Below are positions 1 to 15,496 of a stretch of DNA of 64,000 nucleotides, piece after piece. The notes below the pieces were generated by a model. It was not told where the DNA came from and made no database searches. It saw only the letters and a list, made by a program, of their open reading frames with translations. A program made the position numbers and the translations under genes. The stretch is from Oscheius onirici. Its lineage: Eukaryota > Nematoda > Chromadorea > Rhabditida > Rhabditidae. The number at the start of each line of letters is the position of its first letter. Position 1 is the first letter of the stretch. The stretch lies in NCBI GenBank assembly GCA_932521025.1, contig OW051468.1, forward strand, positions 2,480,064-2,544,063, read 5' to 3'.

Positions 1-24
1 TTCCCAACAAATTTTGTTGCAGTA

Positions 25-848
25 ATGGCTGCTCTCTTCCGAAGCACCTTCAAACTTGCTGCTGGAGTGGAACGCGTCCTTGTACCGGCTAGATGTCTAC
101 AGATCTCTGCTGTTTTGAATTCAGGTCTCTTTTTTTCGTTTTCTTTACCAAACAATCGATTCAGAGCGAAGATACACGAAGAAGCACGAATGGGTCAGCG
201 TAGAGGGCAATATTGGCACAGTTGGAATCACGGATTTTGCTGCTGTGGGTCTTTTCATCATTTTTTTAATCATCTGAACAAATTCTGAGCGATAGAGCTT
301 GACAACATTGCCAGCAAGAAGGGCATCTAGACAAACTGACCCGCAAAACAACTTTTTAGCGTATTTGTGACCACCAAATCTTAGGAAAAATTGGTGCGGA
401 ACCGAACTCGAGTTGTTTATGAGATCATATGCTAGCTTTTCTAGTACAGTGCAATGTTTGGCCATGACCAAGTCTAAATGTACAAATATTCCCCAATTTT
501 TCTTTCAGGATCAACTCGGAGACATCGTCTACGTCGAGCTGCCTGATGTTGGCAAAGAAATCGAGAAGGGAGACTCCACCGGCGCCGTCGAGTCCGTCAA
601 AGCTGCTTCCGACATCTACGCACCAATTTCGGGCACCGTCACAGAAAAGAACACCGTTCTAGAGGAAGAGAGCGGCCGAATCAACAAAAGTCCCTTTGAT
701 GAAGGTATTTTATTATTTTTAACTGTTTTTACACTGTTTTTTTTCAGGCTGGATGTACAAGTTGAAGGTCAAAGACGCTGCGGAGCTGAAGGAGCTCTTG
801 TCAGAAAAAGAATACGAGGAATTCAAGCAGACGGAGGAGGGACACTAA
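25..848 (+). CDS. gcsh: Glycine cleavage system H protein, mitochondrial
   Basis: Lipoyl carrier protein of the mitochondrial glycine cleavage complex; it shuttles the aminomethyl group between the P, T and L proteins. I read four exons: 25-124, 165-244, 509-704 and 748-848, giving 158 aa, a normal length. All introns are GT-AG, and the first is only 40 nt. The N-terminus ([15 protein letters not shown]) looks like a mitochondrial targeting peptide. The mature domain starts at [14 protein letters not shown], continues [22 protein letters not shown], and carries the lipoylation site in [11 protein letters not shown] (Lys of ESVKA). The C-terminus ends [10 protein letters not shown]. The splice phases agree across all junctions. 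Nothing seems broken. The ATG at 25 is the first in frame, but the window begins just upstream. Confidence 0.93.
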
Positions 849-1296
849 TTTTTTGCTCAGCATCTTAGCCAGTTTCTATACTTTTCTGTGTACATTTACG
901 AGTAAAAAGAGATGATAATTCGAATCAATTCACTACCAACAAAAATAGAATGTTGACTTGATAACAAAGCTGTCAGATAAGGCCAAAGAGAAGCAACCTC
1001 GCTTGTCTCACTGTTCACGGAATTGTCCGTATCCTTTCTTCAGACTCTATTTTCCTGACCCACAAATGGGTAAGGTGAGAGCAGTTACAGTGAACCTGTC
1101 TCTCTCCAAAACTCACTTCTTCACATTTGATCAGATAAGAGCAGACAGCGTCCATCGTCGGCCTCCTAACCGACAGAGAGAAAGAGGGACAGGTCAGTTC
1201 TGTTCTACTGATCTGTTTTCCCTAAACTCTCCTACATCTTCCTCTCCCAATTGCCAATAAAAACTACTCTTCCCACCATCACTTCATTCTGTCAAC
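849..1296. other. Intergenic, no confident gene
   Basis: The spacer between the H-protein gene and the next gene contains AGTAAAAAG near the 3' end of gcsh. It also has an open stretch (958-1260) without recognisable protein features, which might contain an unrecognised 5' exon of the following gene. Confidence 0.4.
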
Positions 1297-3129
1297 ATGC
1301 GTCTTTTCCTTCTGGTCAGAATGGCTCTCTGTCTTTCAACTCAAACTATTAAGATCTTACTCAATACTTTCTCTTCTTAGAGCTGTAAAAGAAAAACAGA
1401 CTGTTCCACTACTGTTCCAGAGGCCAGTGCTAGCTTGTATGGACCGGTCGGTCGGCTAGAAGTCTTCCGGGAGAAGCCAAATGTTATGGCTGTGCTAATG
1501 AAGAGTTACGGTTAGTAATCGCATAAAATTGTATTTTTCTGTATTCTTTAAAAAGTTTTGTAAAGTGTCTTTTGAAACTCCAATACTTTTTGACTAGTCA
1601 ATGTGATCCTCGTACTCTGCCCCAGAAGAGCCACTGTTCACACGACTCGCGCCTGGAGATGCTGGCTCTCGTCTGGAGTCTCCTCCCCGTCATCTACCTG
1701 CCACTTGCGGCCTACGTCTGCTGCAGGAAGGAGACCAAGACGAAGCCGACTTCAAAGACAAAGCCGAATGTCATCTGGACGGCTACAACCTCCATTGCCT
1801 CGAATAGGAATCCGTCGTCATCGGGATCGTCGGTCAAGAGAGAAGCAGCCAAAGTAGCTCTACCGGCGGCAGTCAAGCCGAGTCCGAAGACTGTCCCCGT
1901 TCTGGAGAAGAAGGTCGTCGGGATCAAGTCGAAAGAGACAAGCCGAGTGGAAGAGAAGAAGAGCGCCAAGGAACAGAAGAAGAGTCAAGCGAAAGGTCAG
2001 TTCAGTTCTTTTTACCTGGTTCAGAAGAAGTCAGAGTGACATAGAGACAGACAGTCAGATAATTTATTCGAGTAAGATAACGCACCAATCATCCTTGACT
2101 CTTTTGCTTCCCTTCTTTGTAAAACAGTGAGCAGGGCACCGGCGCTTCTTATGTTCTAGATTTCGCGTACATTTCTTGTTTTCAGCAGAAGTTTGCACTG
2201 ACCTGTTAACACATGCCAGTTGGGTATTTGGGCTTGTCAATTTTTCAAAAATTCAGCCTCAGCTGAGATAAAGTTAGACTCAGAGAGATGGCGAGAACGA
2301 ACTGAAACTAAGCTTGGAAAAGTGAATGGATAGAAAGGTACCAGTAGGAGAAGACGCATCTTTGTGGGGACTAGACAGCGGCCTTTTATTGCTCGACTTT
2401 GTGGGAAAATGTATTCGGAGGAACGGACAAGCAGACAGTCTAAAAAATCTATATCTGTCCCTCTGTTTCTCTGTCTTTCCCCCTTTTGTTCCAAAAGGGT
2501 AGCCTGTCTGCAAAATAACTGAATACTAATGAGAAGCCCCCTTAAAATTCTATGATTTCCCTCTGAGAACCAGTCTCTTCCTACTGATAGGCCCTTACTG
2601 TCTCTGAGTTACTGAACTCTAGATTCTTGAATTTGTAACTCTCGTCTTCTCAGTCTGAGCAAAAAGTCCTCATATGGTCGTAGCTACTGTAAGAAGGATG
2701 AGGTCTGCGTCAAGGACAAAGGATCCCAAGTTTCTCTGAGCAAACAGAGACAGACAGTGACTCTCTCCATTTTCAGAAGCTCCAAGGCCGGAACAGAAGC
2801 TCGGCGACTACCCGCGCGTCACGCTACCGACGGAGAGCGCAAAAGAGAAGAAGATGATGCAGCTGGAAGAGTCGAAGAAGGCGAAGATCGCCTCGGGTTA
2901 CTACCAGTCCAAAAGCGACGAAGATGACACGCTGGAGGCTGTGGAGAGCCTGAAAATGGAAGCGAGCCTGGACAAGACTGGCCGTCGACTGGATGAAGAG
3001 CGCATGGAAAGGCTTTTAGTCGAGCTGGACCACGACACGACTCGCTACGATGCCGCGGATACGGTCGAAACGCAGGAGACGGGTAGCACAGCCGGATCGA
3101 AGAAGAACCGATCTCCCATCAACGAATAG
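1297..3129 (+). CDS. Single-pass membrane protein, Cys-containing ectodomain, lysine-rich cytoplasmic tail
   Basis: Family not recognised. Three exons are well supported: 1381-1514, 1598-1995 and 2777-3129. The first encodes a Cys-containing segment (SCKRKTDC...). Using the donor GTAATC at 1515, it reads on into YQCDPRTLPQKSHCSHDSR. Next comes a hydrophobic segment (LEMLALVWSLLPVIYLPLAA) followed by CCRKE, a likely membrane anchor with juxtamembrane cysteines. The cytoplasmic tail is Lys/Ser-rich. The last exon contains an IASGYYQ/SDEDDTLEAVESL segment and ends SKKNRSPINE. Phases agree at both junctions. The first exon is uncertain: a short ATG exon at 1297-1314 is in phase but is too short for a signal peptide, so a real 5' exon may lie further upstream. 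The 781-bp intron might hide another exon. Confidence 0.6.
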
Positions 3130-3395
3130 AGCAAATCCAGTAGACCTAATGGAACTCATAAAAAATACAATCGCGACTCTCTTCTTTTTTGTAAGTGTAA
3201 AACTTGCTATAGAAGATGCTCATTGGAACTACTGAAGGTGACAAAAGTTGTGGGGCAATTAGATTGCTTTCAAAAAAAGCTTCGTTGTTGCAGAAAATGA
3301 AAGACTTTTGAAAACATTTAAAGTTGAAAGTTTGGTACAAAAGTTGAAAGTAAAATTAAGAAAAGAACCAAAACTACTAGAGACGCTCGACTCGG

Positions 3396-4145
3396 ATGGC
3401 TGGCACCAAGGACTCGGAGAAGAAGAAGCAGCAGGTGAAGAGACGTCCCGTCAGGAAGGCCAGCAGATCTACCAAGGCGAGTGGAAAGGGTCCTCAGGCC
3501 AAGAAGCGTCCGACTGAGAAGAAGGAGGCAGAAGGCTTCTGGTCCAGTATCAGCTGCTGCAGCAAGAGAAAAGAGGAGAAGAAGAAGCCGTCGAAGGTCG
3601 TCAAGAGACAGCCGAGTCTGAGCGGATCGAAGAAGAAGGAAGTGGCCAAGAAGACGAAACAGCCGATCAGGAAGACGGTCTGGAAGAGCAAGGAGCCATC
3701 GGTCAGAAAGAGCAAAGAGAAGACGGAACTGCCGCCCAAAGGACAGTCGAACGAGCCGGTCGTCGTGGAGAAAAAGGAGGAAGAAAAGAAGAGCAAGAAA
3801 GAGGAAAAGGAGAATCTGGACACGGCTCGTGAGATTGAGCAGGAAAACAAGAAGAATATGAAGGAAAGGAGCAGCGAGAGAGAGGAGACGGACGATGAGA
3901 AAGAGCTCCATCCGGAACAGAGTCTTCTCGTCAAAAAGTACGTCCAGGAGGGAAGAACCGTCCTTCGCTGGGAGTACGAGGAGAGTGTGCCGCTGAAGAA
4001 GGAGGAGCCGAGTTTGGGACGTCTTCTGGAAGAGAAGCCGAAGAAGATTGAGATGGAGGAGCAGATAGAGGAGAGGCCGAGAGAGAACAAAAACAAGTGC
4101 TGCACCTGCTGCGACTGCGAAGGCAACAAGAAGAACAGTCGATAG
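3396..4145 (+). CDS. Lysine/glutamate-rich protein with Cys-cluster C-terminus
   Basis: A single 750-bp exon encoding 249 aa, with no match I recognise. The protein is extremely rich in Lys and Glu, with charged repeats predicted to be disordered or helical (KKEEEKKSKKEEKENLD). There is a short Cys group near residue 50 (SISCCSKRK) and a CCTCCDCEG cluster close to the C-terminus, which might be palmitoylated or bind metal. An AATAAA lies about 20 bp after the stop. It follows the lysine-rich-tail membrane protein on the same strand, and the similar composition may mean a related origin, but I cannot align them. The absence of introns is unusual for this region. The opposite-strand open frames here are shadows of the biased composition. 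Confidence 0.65.
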   Translation: MAGTKDSEKKKQQVKRRPVRKASRSTKASGKGPQAKKRPTEKKEAEGFWSSISCCSKRKEEKKKPSKVVKRQPSLSGSKKKEVAKKTKQPIRKTVWKSKEPSVRKSKEKTELPPKGQSNEPVVVEKKEEEKKSKKEEKENLDTAREIEQENKKNMKERSSEREETDDEKELHPEQSLLVKKYVQEGRTVLRWEYEESVPLKKEEPSLGRLLEEKPKKIEMEEQIEERPRENKNKCCTCCDCEGNKKNSR

Positions 4146-4562
4146 AGCTACATATCGACTCGGGGAATAAACTGCTCCCTCTGGTGTACTTTCTTCTTGT
4201 AGTTTTGACTTTGTTAGAAACCTCCAGTGGTTTTACTGTAGCTAGACTGAAAACCAGACTTTGCTCAACAGCGAAATACCAAGATGCTTGGCAATATGAT
4301 GAGATGATTCCTGGACCTAGCATTCCAATGACTTTAGTTCAGTCATTTGACTTGAACAGTCCTGTAAAAAGTCACCATTAGCTGTTTGTTATTTTTCCTA
4401 CTGACCTCTCTTTCAATTAGCCCTAACAGCCTTATTTGAGGTACTCAAGTTGTGGGACAAGAAGAACCGCTAGTGCGCACTTTTGGAACAGTAGAGGAAA
4501 AACCAAAGGAACTGTAGGCATTACAAAGCAGTACTGAGGCTTCATTGCAGTTATAAGTTCAA
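4146..4562. other. Intergenic, nothing recognised
   Basis: AATAAA at about 4165 probably ends the preceding gene. Beyond it I see no coding frame with plausible splice signals. Confidence 0.4.
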
Positions 4563-4847
4563 CGACATTTGAGGTCTGCTGTGAACTGACCATTTCTAAG
4601 CATGATCAAGACATCTGTAAGGTCGATGATGAAAATCAGAAGCCGGATGTAGAGAATGACCAAGATCTGTTCGGGAGTCATCAGAGACACAATCCTGAAT
4701 ATTTAGATTGTTTTGTTTCTCCTTTGCAGCTTGTTTTTGACAGATGCTGACCTTCGCCCCCGGTTGGCACTCTCGGCGCGTGTCGGATCGAAATCCCCCC
4801 AAGACGCCGATGGCAAACTGGTCTTTGCGCAAGTTCGTAGACCACAT
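4563..4847 (-). CDS. Possible short two-exon gene with a hydrophobic segment (weak)
   Basis: On the minus strand a plausible intron (GTCAGC...ATTCAG, about 60 nt, near 4696-4758) separates two open segments. The downstream segment reads in one frame as MTPEQILVILYIRLLIFIID, a convincing membrane-helix pattern, and stops after DLKCR. The upstream ATG frame (MWSTNLRKDQFAIGV) does not join that hydrophobic frame in phase, so either the start lies elsewhere or this is a remnant. It sits immediately downstream of the QDF secreted gene on the same strand. Confidence 0.25.
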
Positions 4848-4879
4848 TGAATGTGTTTATTTATGCATATCTCTCTTTC

Positions 4880-5196
4880 TTAATCGTAATCCGTCTTGTC
4901 GGGAACTTGGATGGCTGTGGCTGGAGGTGCAGGAGCTGTAGGCGAAGGGACAGGAGGAGCTGGGGCTGGAGCTGGAGCAGGAGGAGGCTTGTTCAGAAGT
5001 CCTTGGAAAACAGAGAAAAGTTGCTGAATGGTTCAAATGTCAGGATGGAAAAACTCGGTCTTACACCAAAGTTATCACCTCCCTGTCCTCCGGCTCCCTG
5101 GGCTGCTTGACCGAGAAGTGGACCAATCAGAGAAGCAAAGTCCTGACTGTAGACTGAGGAGAAGACTAAGAAAATGAGAAATATCCTTGTGACCAT
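4880..5196 (-). CDS. Small secreted Pro/Ala-rich protein (QDF family)
   Basis: Two exons, 5196-5065 and 5023-4880, separated by a 41-nt intron; the product is 91 aa. There is a clear signal peptide (MVTRIFLIFLVFSSVYS), then QDFASLIGPLLG, a Gly/Gln-rich stretch, QLFSVFQGLLNK, and a Pro-Ala tail (PAPAPAPAPP) ending DKTDYD. AATAAA follows about 18 bp after the stop. The same architecture (signal peptide, SQDF-x-S-L, Gly-rich, PAPAPA, Asp/Tyr end) occurs in the gene at 34524-35380. The first part also matches the N-terminus of the astacin that starts head-to-head at 5771. The function is unknown; an extracellular structural or lumenal role is only a guess. Confidence 0.75.
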
Positions 5197-5770
5197 TGGA
5201 AAAAGAGAGTAGGAAGCTGATTGGTTCCATTTATAGAGACAGGGAGAGAGTGACCCACAGAGTGTGACCGACTGTTACTTACTGGAAGAACAGGAAGAGA
5301 GAAAGTACCATAACACTTTCTCTCTCTGTCCCTCTGTATTTCTGTCTATCTCCCTGTCTCTCTGTCTCTCAGTCTGTCTGACTCTCAGCATCTCTGTCTC
5401 TCTGTCTCTGACACTATGACTCTCTGACTTTCTGACTCTTTCCCTCTGTTCTACTGACTGTCTCTCTGTCCCCTATCTCCATCCAGCTCATGACTCACCC
5501 TGCCTGAGGCGATATTCCCTTTACACAACTCTTCTGCCAATCCTGTTTATGGCACGGGAGAGAGTGTTCGGCCTTGGTCATACACCTCATGGGTCTTCTA
5601 TTTCTTATCTCTACCGTTCCAGTCACTTTCTCGAGATCTCTTGTCCCCTCTTTTCTGTTTCTCTGTGGTTTATTTCCCGTTAACGGTAGTCTGGCCTGTC
5701 CACTTCCTCTGGTCCGTCAACTTTCCCCATTTTTCCTTCTTTCTCCCTATAAATTTCCATTTTGCAGAAA
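5197..5770. other. Divergent promoter region with CTCT/GTCT low-complexity tract
   Basis: Shared upstream region of the small QDF gene (-) and the astacin (+). It is rich in degenerate TCTCTGTC repeats (about 5310-5460). It contains a CTTATCTC GATA-type site near 5600 but no open frame of interest. Confidence 0.5.
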
Positions 5771-10116
<4,346 letters not shown>

Positions 10117-10464
10117 CTCTAGAATTGGCCTTCATTGTCTGTATATTAGCTCTCTTTCCATCAGGAACTCGACCGGGTATGTAATAAAGAGATTTATAAC
10201 CGTAGAACTGAGGAGAAGAAGGAAGGGATGGGGTGATATCACAATGGGGAAGCTCATCGGGATTCTGGTGATGAGATAAGGGATATGAACCTAAAGGAGA
10301 ATAGAGAGAATGGGTAGGACGATGAAAAATGATGAGGCTGAGTTGAGAGGGATGGCTTGAAAGTTGCAGCCGGGTTCTGTACAGGAGCAGACCTGAAAAC
10401 AGTATTTCATGTTTTTTCGGCAAAGTTTTCATATTAAATTAACTAAAAAAGTAGTAATTTATTA

Positions 10465-10870
10465 AAGATAAAACCGCTAGAACTTAGAGATTGTACAGCG
10501 TTGCTCAAACCCCTAGAAATGCCGTTTATTGTACGGAAAGCCACTGACGCGCCAAGTCGGGTCGTACCCGTTTTGTATCGACGTGCTTCCCGTATAACCT
10601 TTCAGGCTTTGCCCTCAATCTTAGGTTATATACCTCAACAAAAAGGTGTGTAAAAGTTCCGACCCTGCGAAAGTAGTGGTTGATCTAAGTTTTGAAAAGC
10701 TCTCCCATGGCGGAGAGTGAAATATACTGCAAAATAATTTTTCAATTTTTTTCAATGAATCGTTTTTTACTTTGAGGAGCCAGTGTTTTCCCCCAATGAT
10801 TTTCAGAATATTTTACTGTATTTCTGTTGCACTCATTCAGCAAATTGAACCAGACCGGTGCACCCGATCA
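10465..10870. repeat. Diverged direct repeat, copy 1
   Basis: This about 400-bp segment resembles 11428-11845 in the same orientation. Shared stretches include AAACCGCTAGAACTTAGA, TTGTACAGCGTTG, CGACCCTGCGAAAG, AGTGGTTGATCTAA and CCGGTGCACC. No open frame is conserved between the copies. Confidence 0.75.
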
Positions 10871-11427
10871 ATGCCCGTACATTTTTGTTCAGTAATAGCC
10901 GAGATACAGACGCTCAAAGTGCCCATTCCCAGTACAAATCACTAATCTTTGCCATAGCAACTATGGCAAGATTACCTCTCAATTTTGACAAGTCAAAAGT
11001 AACTTCAGACTACTGACGAATTTAGTTTGCTTTTAAAAACGGAGAGAGCACGTTGCTCCGTTTCGTGATTTACAGAATTGGATTTTAGATTGACTGAAGC
11101 ATCTCAATGCACTGATAAACAGTATGTATGAATGACACCACATTTAGCATGATTTCTGTTTTTCAAAGTAGTTTTTTACGAAGAAATTATTGATAAACTG
11201 ATGATGAAAGTGTTTAGCTTTACGCTAGACTCGTTTTAGCCATTTTCGCTATCAAGAAATCAATGCGACAACAATTCCTGTCCCAAAAACGCACAACCTC
11301 ACAGCTCGAAACTTTTTCTAACACTGAAAGTTAATGTGGTAAACTCTTGTCATAACTTGTCAAAACATCTGGAAGAGAGCCCTCGGAACAAGGAAAAGGT
11401 CCGGACACTCGCTTTAAGCAAACCTTC

Positions 11428-11845
11428 GGTAAAACCGCTAGAACTTAGAAATTGTACAGCGTTGTTCAAAGCTCTAGAAAATGCCGTTTACTGTACAGAA
11501 AGCCACAAAAGCCACTAGCACGCCAACCCGGGTCGCACCCGTTTAGTTTCGGCGCGCTTCCCGGATGACCTTCCAGGCTTTGCCATTCTTTTTTAGGTTA
11601 AATACCTCAAAATAAGGTATGCAAAAGTTTCGACCCTGCGAAAGCAGTGGTTGATCTAAATTTTGAAAAGCTCCCATTGAGGAGAGCGAAATGTACTGAA
11701 AACCAACATGTTCCGATTTTGTTTTTATTTAAATCGTTTTCTACTTTTCGGGAAGAACCCATGTTTTCCCTACTGACTTTCAGAATATTTGCTGTATTTC
11801 TGTTAGCACTCATTCTGAACCGGACCGGTGCACCTGATCAAAGCC
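11428..11845. repeat. Diverged direct repeat, copy 2
   Basis: Second copy, about 960 bp downstream of the first. The alignment includes CTTTCAGAATATT and TGTATTTCTGTT near the end. The 10117-11900 interval has no gene that I can support apart from these repeats. Confidence 0.75.
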
Positions 11846-11900
11846 AGTACATTTCTAACCGGAAGGCACTGGTTCGATCGGTTTTTGAGCACTATTAAAA

Positions 11901-12462
11901 TCATAAATTTAGTGCTAAATATAGCGTTATGTTCCCGTTCTGATCCTTCCAGATATCCCACTCCCTCATCTCATTGTTTGAGCACATCTGGTCCCGAACA
12001 TTTGTCATCTCCAAAAAAAGAGACTCACATCGACCATTTCGTTGTGCTGAACCTGTGGATAGATCTGCGAGAGCTGTAGCGGTATGCAGATTTCTGCCCT
12101 GTGCAGAAAGTCAATCTCCCTCGGTCGTCTTTCCATCGACTCAAAAATCCTGTCAGCACAGCCTCTGATGAACAGATACGGCTTGTCGAGTAGCTGAAGT
12201 CCTAAACTCTCTCGATTCATCGAAAAAGTCACAACAAACCGCCGAAATATTGCGGCTCGTAGATCGTTATGCACGTCGAATGGCAGTTCTCGACGGGAGC
12301 CATCTGCTGCACGGCTCCTTCTTCATTGCACATGTTGTCGAAATGGGGTTGTCTGGAAGAACAACTTTCTACAGCGGTTTGTGTATAAACCTAGAGTTAC
12401 GACTGAAGGCTTTACTTCTTTCCAGAACCAGTTTGTATTCGGAGGAGGCACAGGAGTAACAT
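11901..12462 (-). CDS. Putative secreted cysteine-rich protein (Ly6/uPAR-like spacing)
   Basis: Four exons on the minus strand. A short hydrophobic start (MLLLCLLRIQTG) spliced through GTAAAG reaches QPHFDNMCNEEGAVQQM, then ENCHSTCITIYEPQYFGG. Through GTTTGT...TTTAG this continues with LQLLDKPYLFIRGCADRIF...EICIPLQL...HNEMVD, and after GTGAGT...ACCAG with MCSNNEMREWDIWKDQNGN before TGA. Cysteine spacing with RGC in the middle and DMCSNN near the end is like Ly6/three-finger proteins of nematodes. No GPI-type tail is evident. The N-terminal exon is the least certain. The function is unknown. Confidence 0.5.
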
Positions 12463-12505
12463 CTGAAAGAGAGAGTCAGTACTCTGTATATCTGTCAATC
12501 TGTCC

Positions 12506-12726
12506 ACCCTAAAACCCTTGCGAAAGATACGCAATTACGTACTCACGTTTTTCAGGGTCAAGACGACATTTTTCAGCTTTTTGGCGTTCTGCAAAGTTGT
12601 AGAAGACGTTAGGGGCTACTACTTTGCAGAACATCACAAAGTCGGAAAATGTCGTCTTCCCAAAAAATGCGAATACGTAATTGCGTATCTTACGTAAGGG
12701 GGACTTCTAATAGAGGTTTTAGGGTA
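12506..12726. repeat. Foldback element
   Basis: Large imperfect palindrome. The outer arms are ACCCTAAAACC / GGTTTTAGGGT, then GATACGCAATTACGTA / TACGTAATTGCGTATC, then AAGACGACATTTT / AAAATGTCGTCTT, then TTCTGCAAAGT / ACTTTGCAGAA around a short loop near 12612. It lies between genes. Confidence 0.85.
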
Positions 12727-13738
12727 TCTGTCTCTCTGTCACTCCATCGCTCAGTCTCCATGCTCCTAATCGCCCATCACCCCCTCTTTCGGTGTCCAGT
12801 CATCCCTATTCCAAACTGGCCGTCAGTCGGAAGTTCTCCGATAAACAAAGACGCGCTAATGCCGCTGCATAGTTCCTAATAAACTACGACCATTACGAAG
12901 GTTCAAGATCTTCCCATTTCCCACGGAAAATCGTGAGCTCTCGGATTCCTCTCTCTCTATACTCTCGCTGTCTCAATTACGACCCATTGTCTGTGTCAAC
13001 TGAGTTCCAGAAAATGCCGATTGATTAGAAGGGAGGAGAGGGTAGGTTGAGATAGAGAGACCTCCCAAAGGGATACCTATTTTCCAAAGAATCCCGTCTC
13101 TCGGACCTCTCAATTGGTTCAATGACAATTTCATTACGTGTCCGGAATCCACTGGATTGCAGCCCGGGTTGAGTAGTGTCTTTTCTAGGTTGTCTAGAAC
13201 AAAGAGGGTGTTGACAGCTGGCGCGCGGATCCTTTTGAATTCAAGTCAGAATATGAGACGGCTTGGCGACATTTTTGACGGGCAGATATCCTCATTAGGG
13301 ACAAGGGACGGCTGTCTGGAAAGTGACTGGAGACAGAGAGACAGATTCCCCCACCTAACCACTCCGTCTTTCTCTCCTCACTGCCGCCCCATGGCTCTCA
13401 GTTGACACCAGACCTAATCCACCTGTCAATCTCTTGGCTACAACTTACTTCAATTGTTGACTAGTTGGAATGAAATAGATCAAAATGGATAGGAGTAACA
13501 TTCTGTAAGGGGAAGATAGAGTTTCGATGAACTGGGAGACAGTGAAGAGGCGTCTCGGAGGCTCCGCCTCTCTGAGAGTTTACTTCATTGAAGCTTTGGA
13601 GGAGAGGGAGGAATGACGTCTTTCGGGGTGGAGATGGTCGGAATAAAATAGACAGACAGAGGGAAAAGACGAGAGTACAGTACTTCTTTCAAATGCCTTT
13701 ATCACTGAAATCTAACCTGACATCTTCTTTTTCCTCTT
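12727..13738. other. Intergenic, no gene supported
   Basis: Contains low-complexity GAGAGA/CTCTCT stretches and an 82-codon open frame (13157-13405) without recognisable features or splice context. I see no domain. Confidence 0.4.
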
Positions 13739-13981
13739 CTAAGGCAAGACGATGTCCGGTTTGCCGGGATGGATCTCCTTGTGCTGACTGTAGGCCTCTT
13801 CGGCCACGATCCTCATCAATGTCTTGAGCTGCTGCTCCACATTCTCCTCGGGGTAGGTGGCCACGACGCGTTGGAGAGCCTTCCAGACGGCGGCAGCTCC
13901 AGTTTGTGGGAGGACAGTCGCCAAAGGAGCAGCTAGAGTGGTAGCGGAGAAGACGAGCAGCAGCAGACGCATAGAAGCCAT
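13739..13981 (-). CDS. Small secreted protein, 80 aa
   Basis: Single exon. It has a clear signal peptide (MASMRLLLLVFSATTLAA) and a short amphipathic mature part: VWKALQRVVATYPEENVEQQ, then LKTLMRIVAEEAYSQHKEIH, ending GKPDIVLP. No cysteines and no dibasic cleavage sites are visible, so neither a disulfide-rich effector nor a typical neuropeptide precursor is suggested. No homologue recognised. Confidence 0.6.
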   Translation of the reverse strand: MASMRLLLLVFSATTLAAPLATVLPQTGAAAVWKALQRVVATYPEENVEQQLKTLMRIVAEEAYSQHKEIHPGKPDIVLP

Positions 13982-14135
13982 TTTATGGAACTTTTTGAAA
14001 CTTAGCTAATTAAAGAAGTGTACAATAATTATTTGTTTTCTTAAGAGTATTTCGTGTAGATTTATTCACAACAATTAAGAAACGTTGTCCTTTTACAAGC
14101 TGATTACACATATCTATTGGAAGCATAAGGCAGGT

Positions 14136-14989
14136 CTAAAAACGACGTCCCTGCTTGGGACGACCAAAATGGAGATGCGGCGGAGGGAGACAGACGCTGG
14201 CAAAGGACGGAGGAGGGACGTTGTAGGGAGGAAGCTTGAAACTGGGGTAGACTTCTTCGTTGAGACCGTCAGTCGGATGGAAGAGAGCGTACAGCGACTC
14301 GTACGGAATAGTAGGCTCGGAGAAGCCCTGAAAAGTACAGAACTGTTTGGAACTGTTCTACTGTCATAACTGGTCATGTTGGGTAACTTTGCTTGCCTCT
14401 CCAGTCTTCTGCTACTTGATGGTCGTCTACTACGACTCTAATAGATTCTCTGGTGTAAATGGTAAGCAGTGTCTCTGTCTCTCTCGTAAGCCTTCCTCTA
14501 GTAACCCGACGCCTTCCCCAATAACCCATCTCATCGTCACATTAGGTGTCTGCCAGTAACCCGATACCCTTTGACCTGATCCTACTGTTTTGGCAACTCA
14601 CCGGAGGGGGTTCAACTTTGGCGACTGTCTCCAAGTTCTCGTCCTGATAGCCACTGTCCTCTGTTCCAAGAGGCTGCGATGCGAAGCCGGGAGGCAGATT
14701 GACGGCAGGCTCAAAGAGCTCTACGATAGCCCGGTAGAACTGACTCTCCGGAGGAGTCTCCTTCTCCAGATCGTCGTTGATCAACTTCATCAGATCGGCT
14801 TCGATTCTGGCGGCAATGGTGTCTTCTTCCTAAATGATTGTAAGGGTTCAGTAGAGCTACTATCCTTACCATTAGAGTGAACTCGTTCTTGGCCAAAAAG
14901 AAAAACACAGAGCCGTGGAAGCCTTCTTCGGTATTGAGTTCAAACTCACAGAGGGACCTTTTATCGTTGCCAAAGTTCGTCAATTTCAT
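14136..14989 (-). CDS. Unrecognised three-exon protein, Pro-rich C-terminus
   Basis: Exons 14989-14870, 14829-14602 and about 14328-14136, joined by GT-AG introns in phase; about 179 aa. N-terminal part MKLTNFGNDKRSLCEFELN, then GSVFFFLAKNEFTLM/EEDTIAARIEADLMKLINDD, then a region with LFEPAVNLPPGFASQPLG, and a tyrosine/proline-rich end (EEVYPSFKLPPYNVPPPSF...GRPKQGRRF). No signal peptide or membrane segment. A hypothetical intracellular protein. A longer reading that starts at a GTG upstream is unlikely. Confidence 0.6.
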
Positions 14990-15496
14990 AATTTCTAAAA
15001 ATATTATTGCGTAAAATAAAACTAACGCTTTTTGGGATTGCACAAGCGAGCAAAGGCGACAACCGTATGGTAATGGGGCTCCCTAAAGGACATGACCTTT
15101 CGGCTCCGGGTATAAACTGACCCGTGTGTAATATGGGTGGGCAATAGCGGTCTGGTTCTGTTTTTTGTCAAGAAGCAGAGTACAGACAAGAGTTCAGGAC
15201 CAAATAGAAAACAAGTAGGAAGATATACTCAGGACACATTTGCACCAGTCAATAGGTAAACAAGTCTGCAGATTGTCTTACTTTATATATTCTTCCAGAC
15301 TCTCTCCTTTTCTGAACTACTTTTTTGTCAAAGTATCTCAGAAGTCTTCGAATTCAGACCCGCCGACCTCGTGGTTTGTCGATACTCATTTGCCAAAATC
15401 TTCTCAAAATTTATTTTATCCGTTCGTTTTTTTATTCTCATTCGAAGCAACAGGCTCCTGGTTAACCATAGCTTCTAGTTTTCAACCGAGCTTTTC

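Noticed and set aside
3318..4129. Two long minus-strand open frames (about 200 codons) rich in Leu and Ser
   Set aside because: They are the antisense of a Lys/Glu-rich gene; biased codons leave the reverse frames free of stops.
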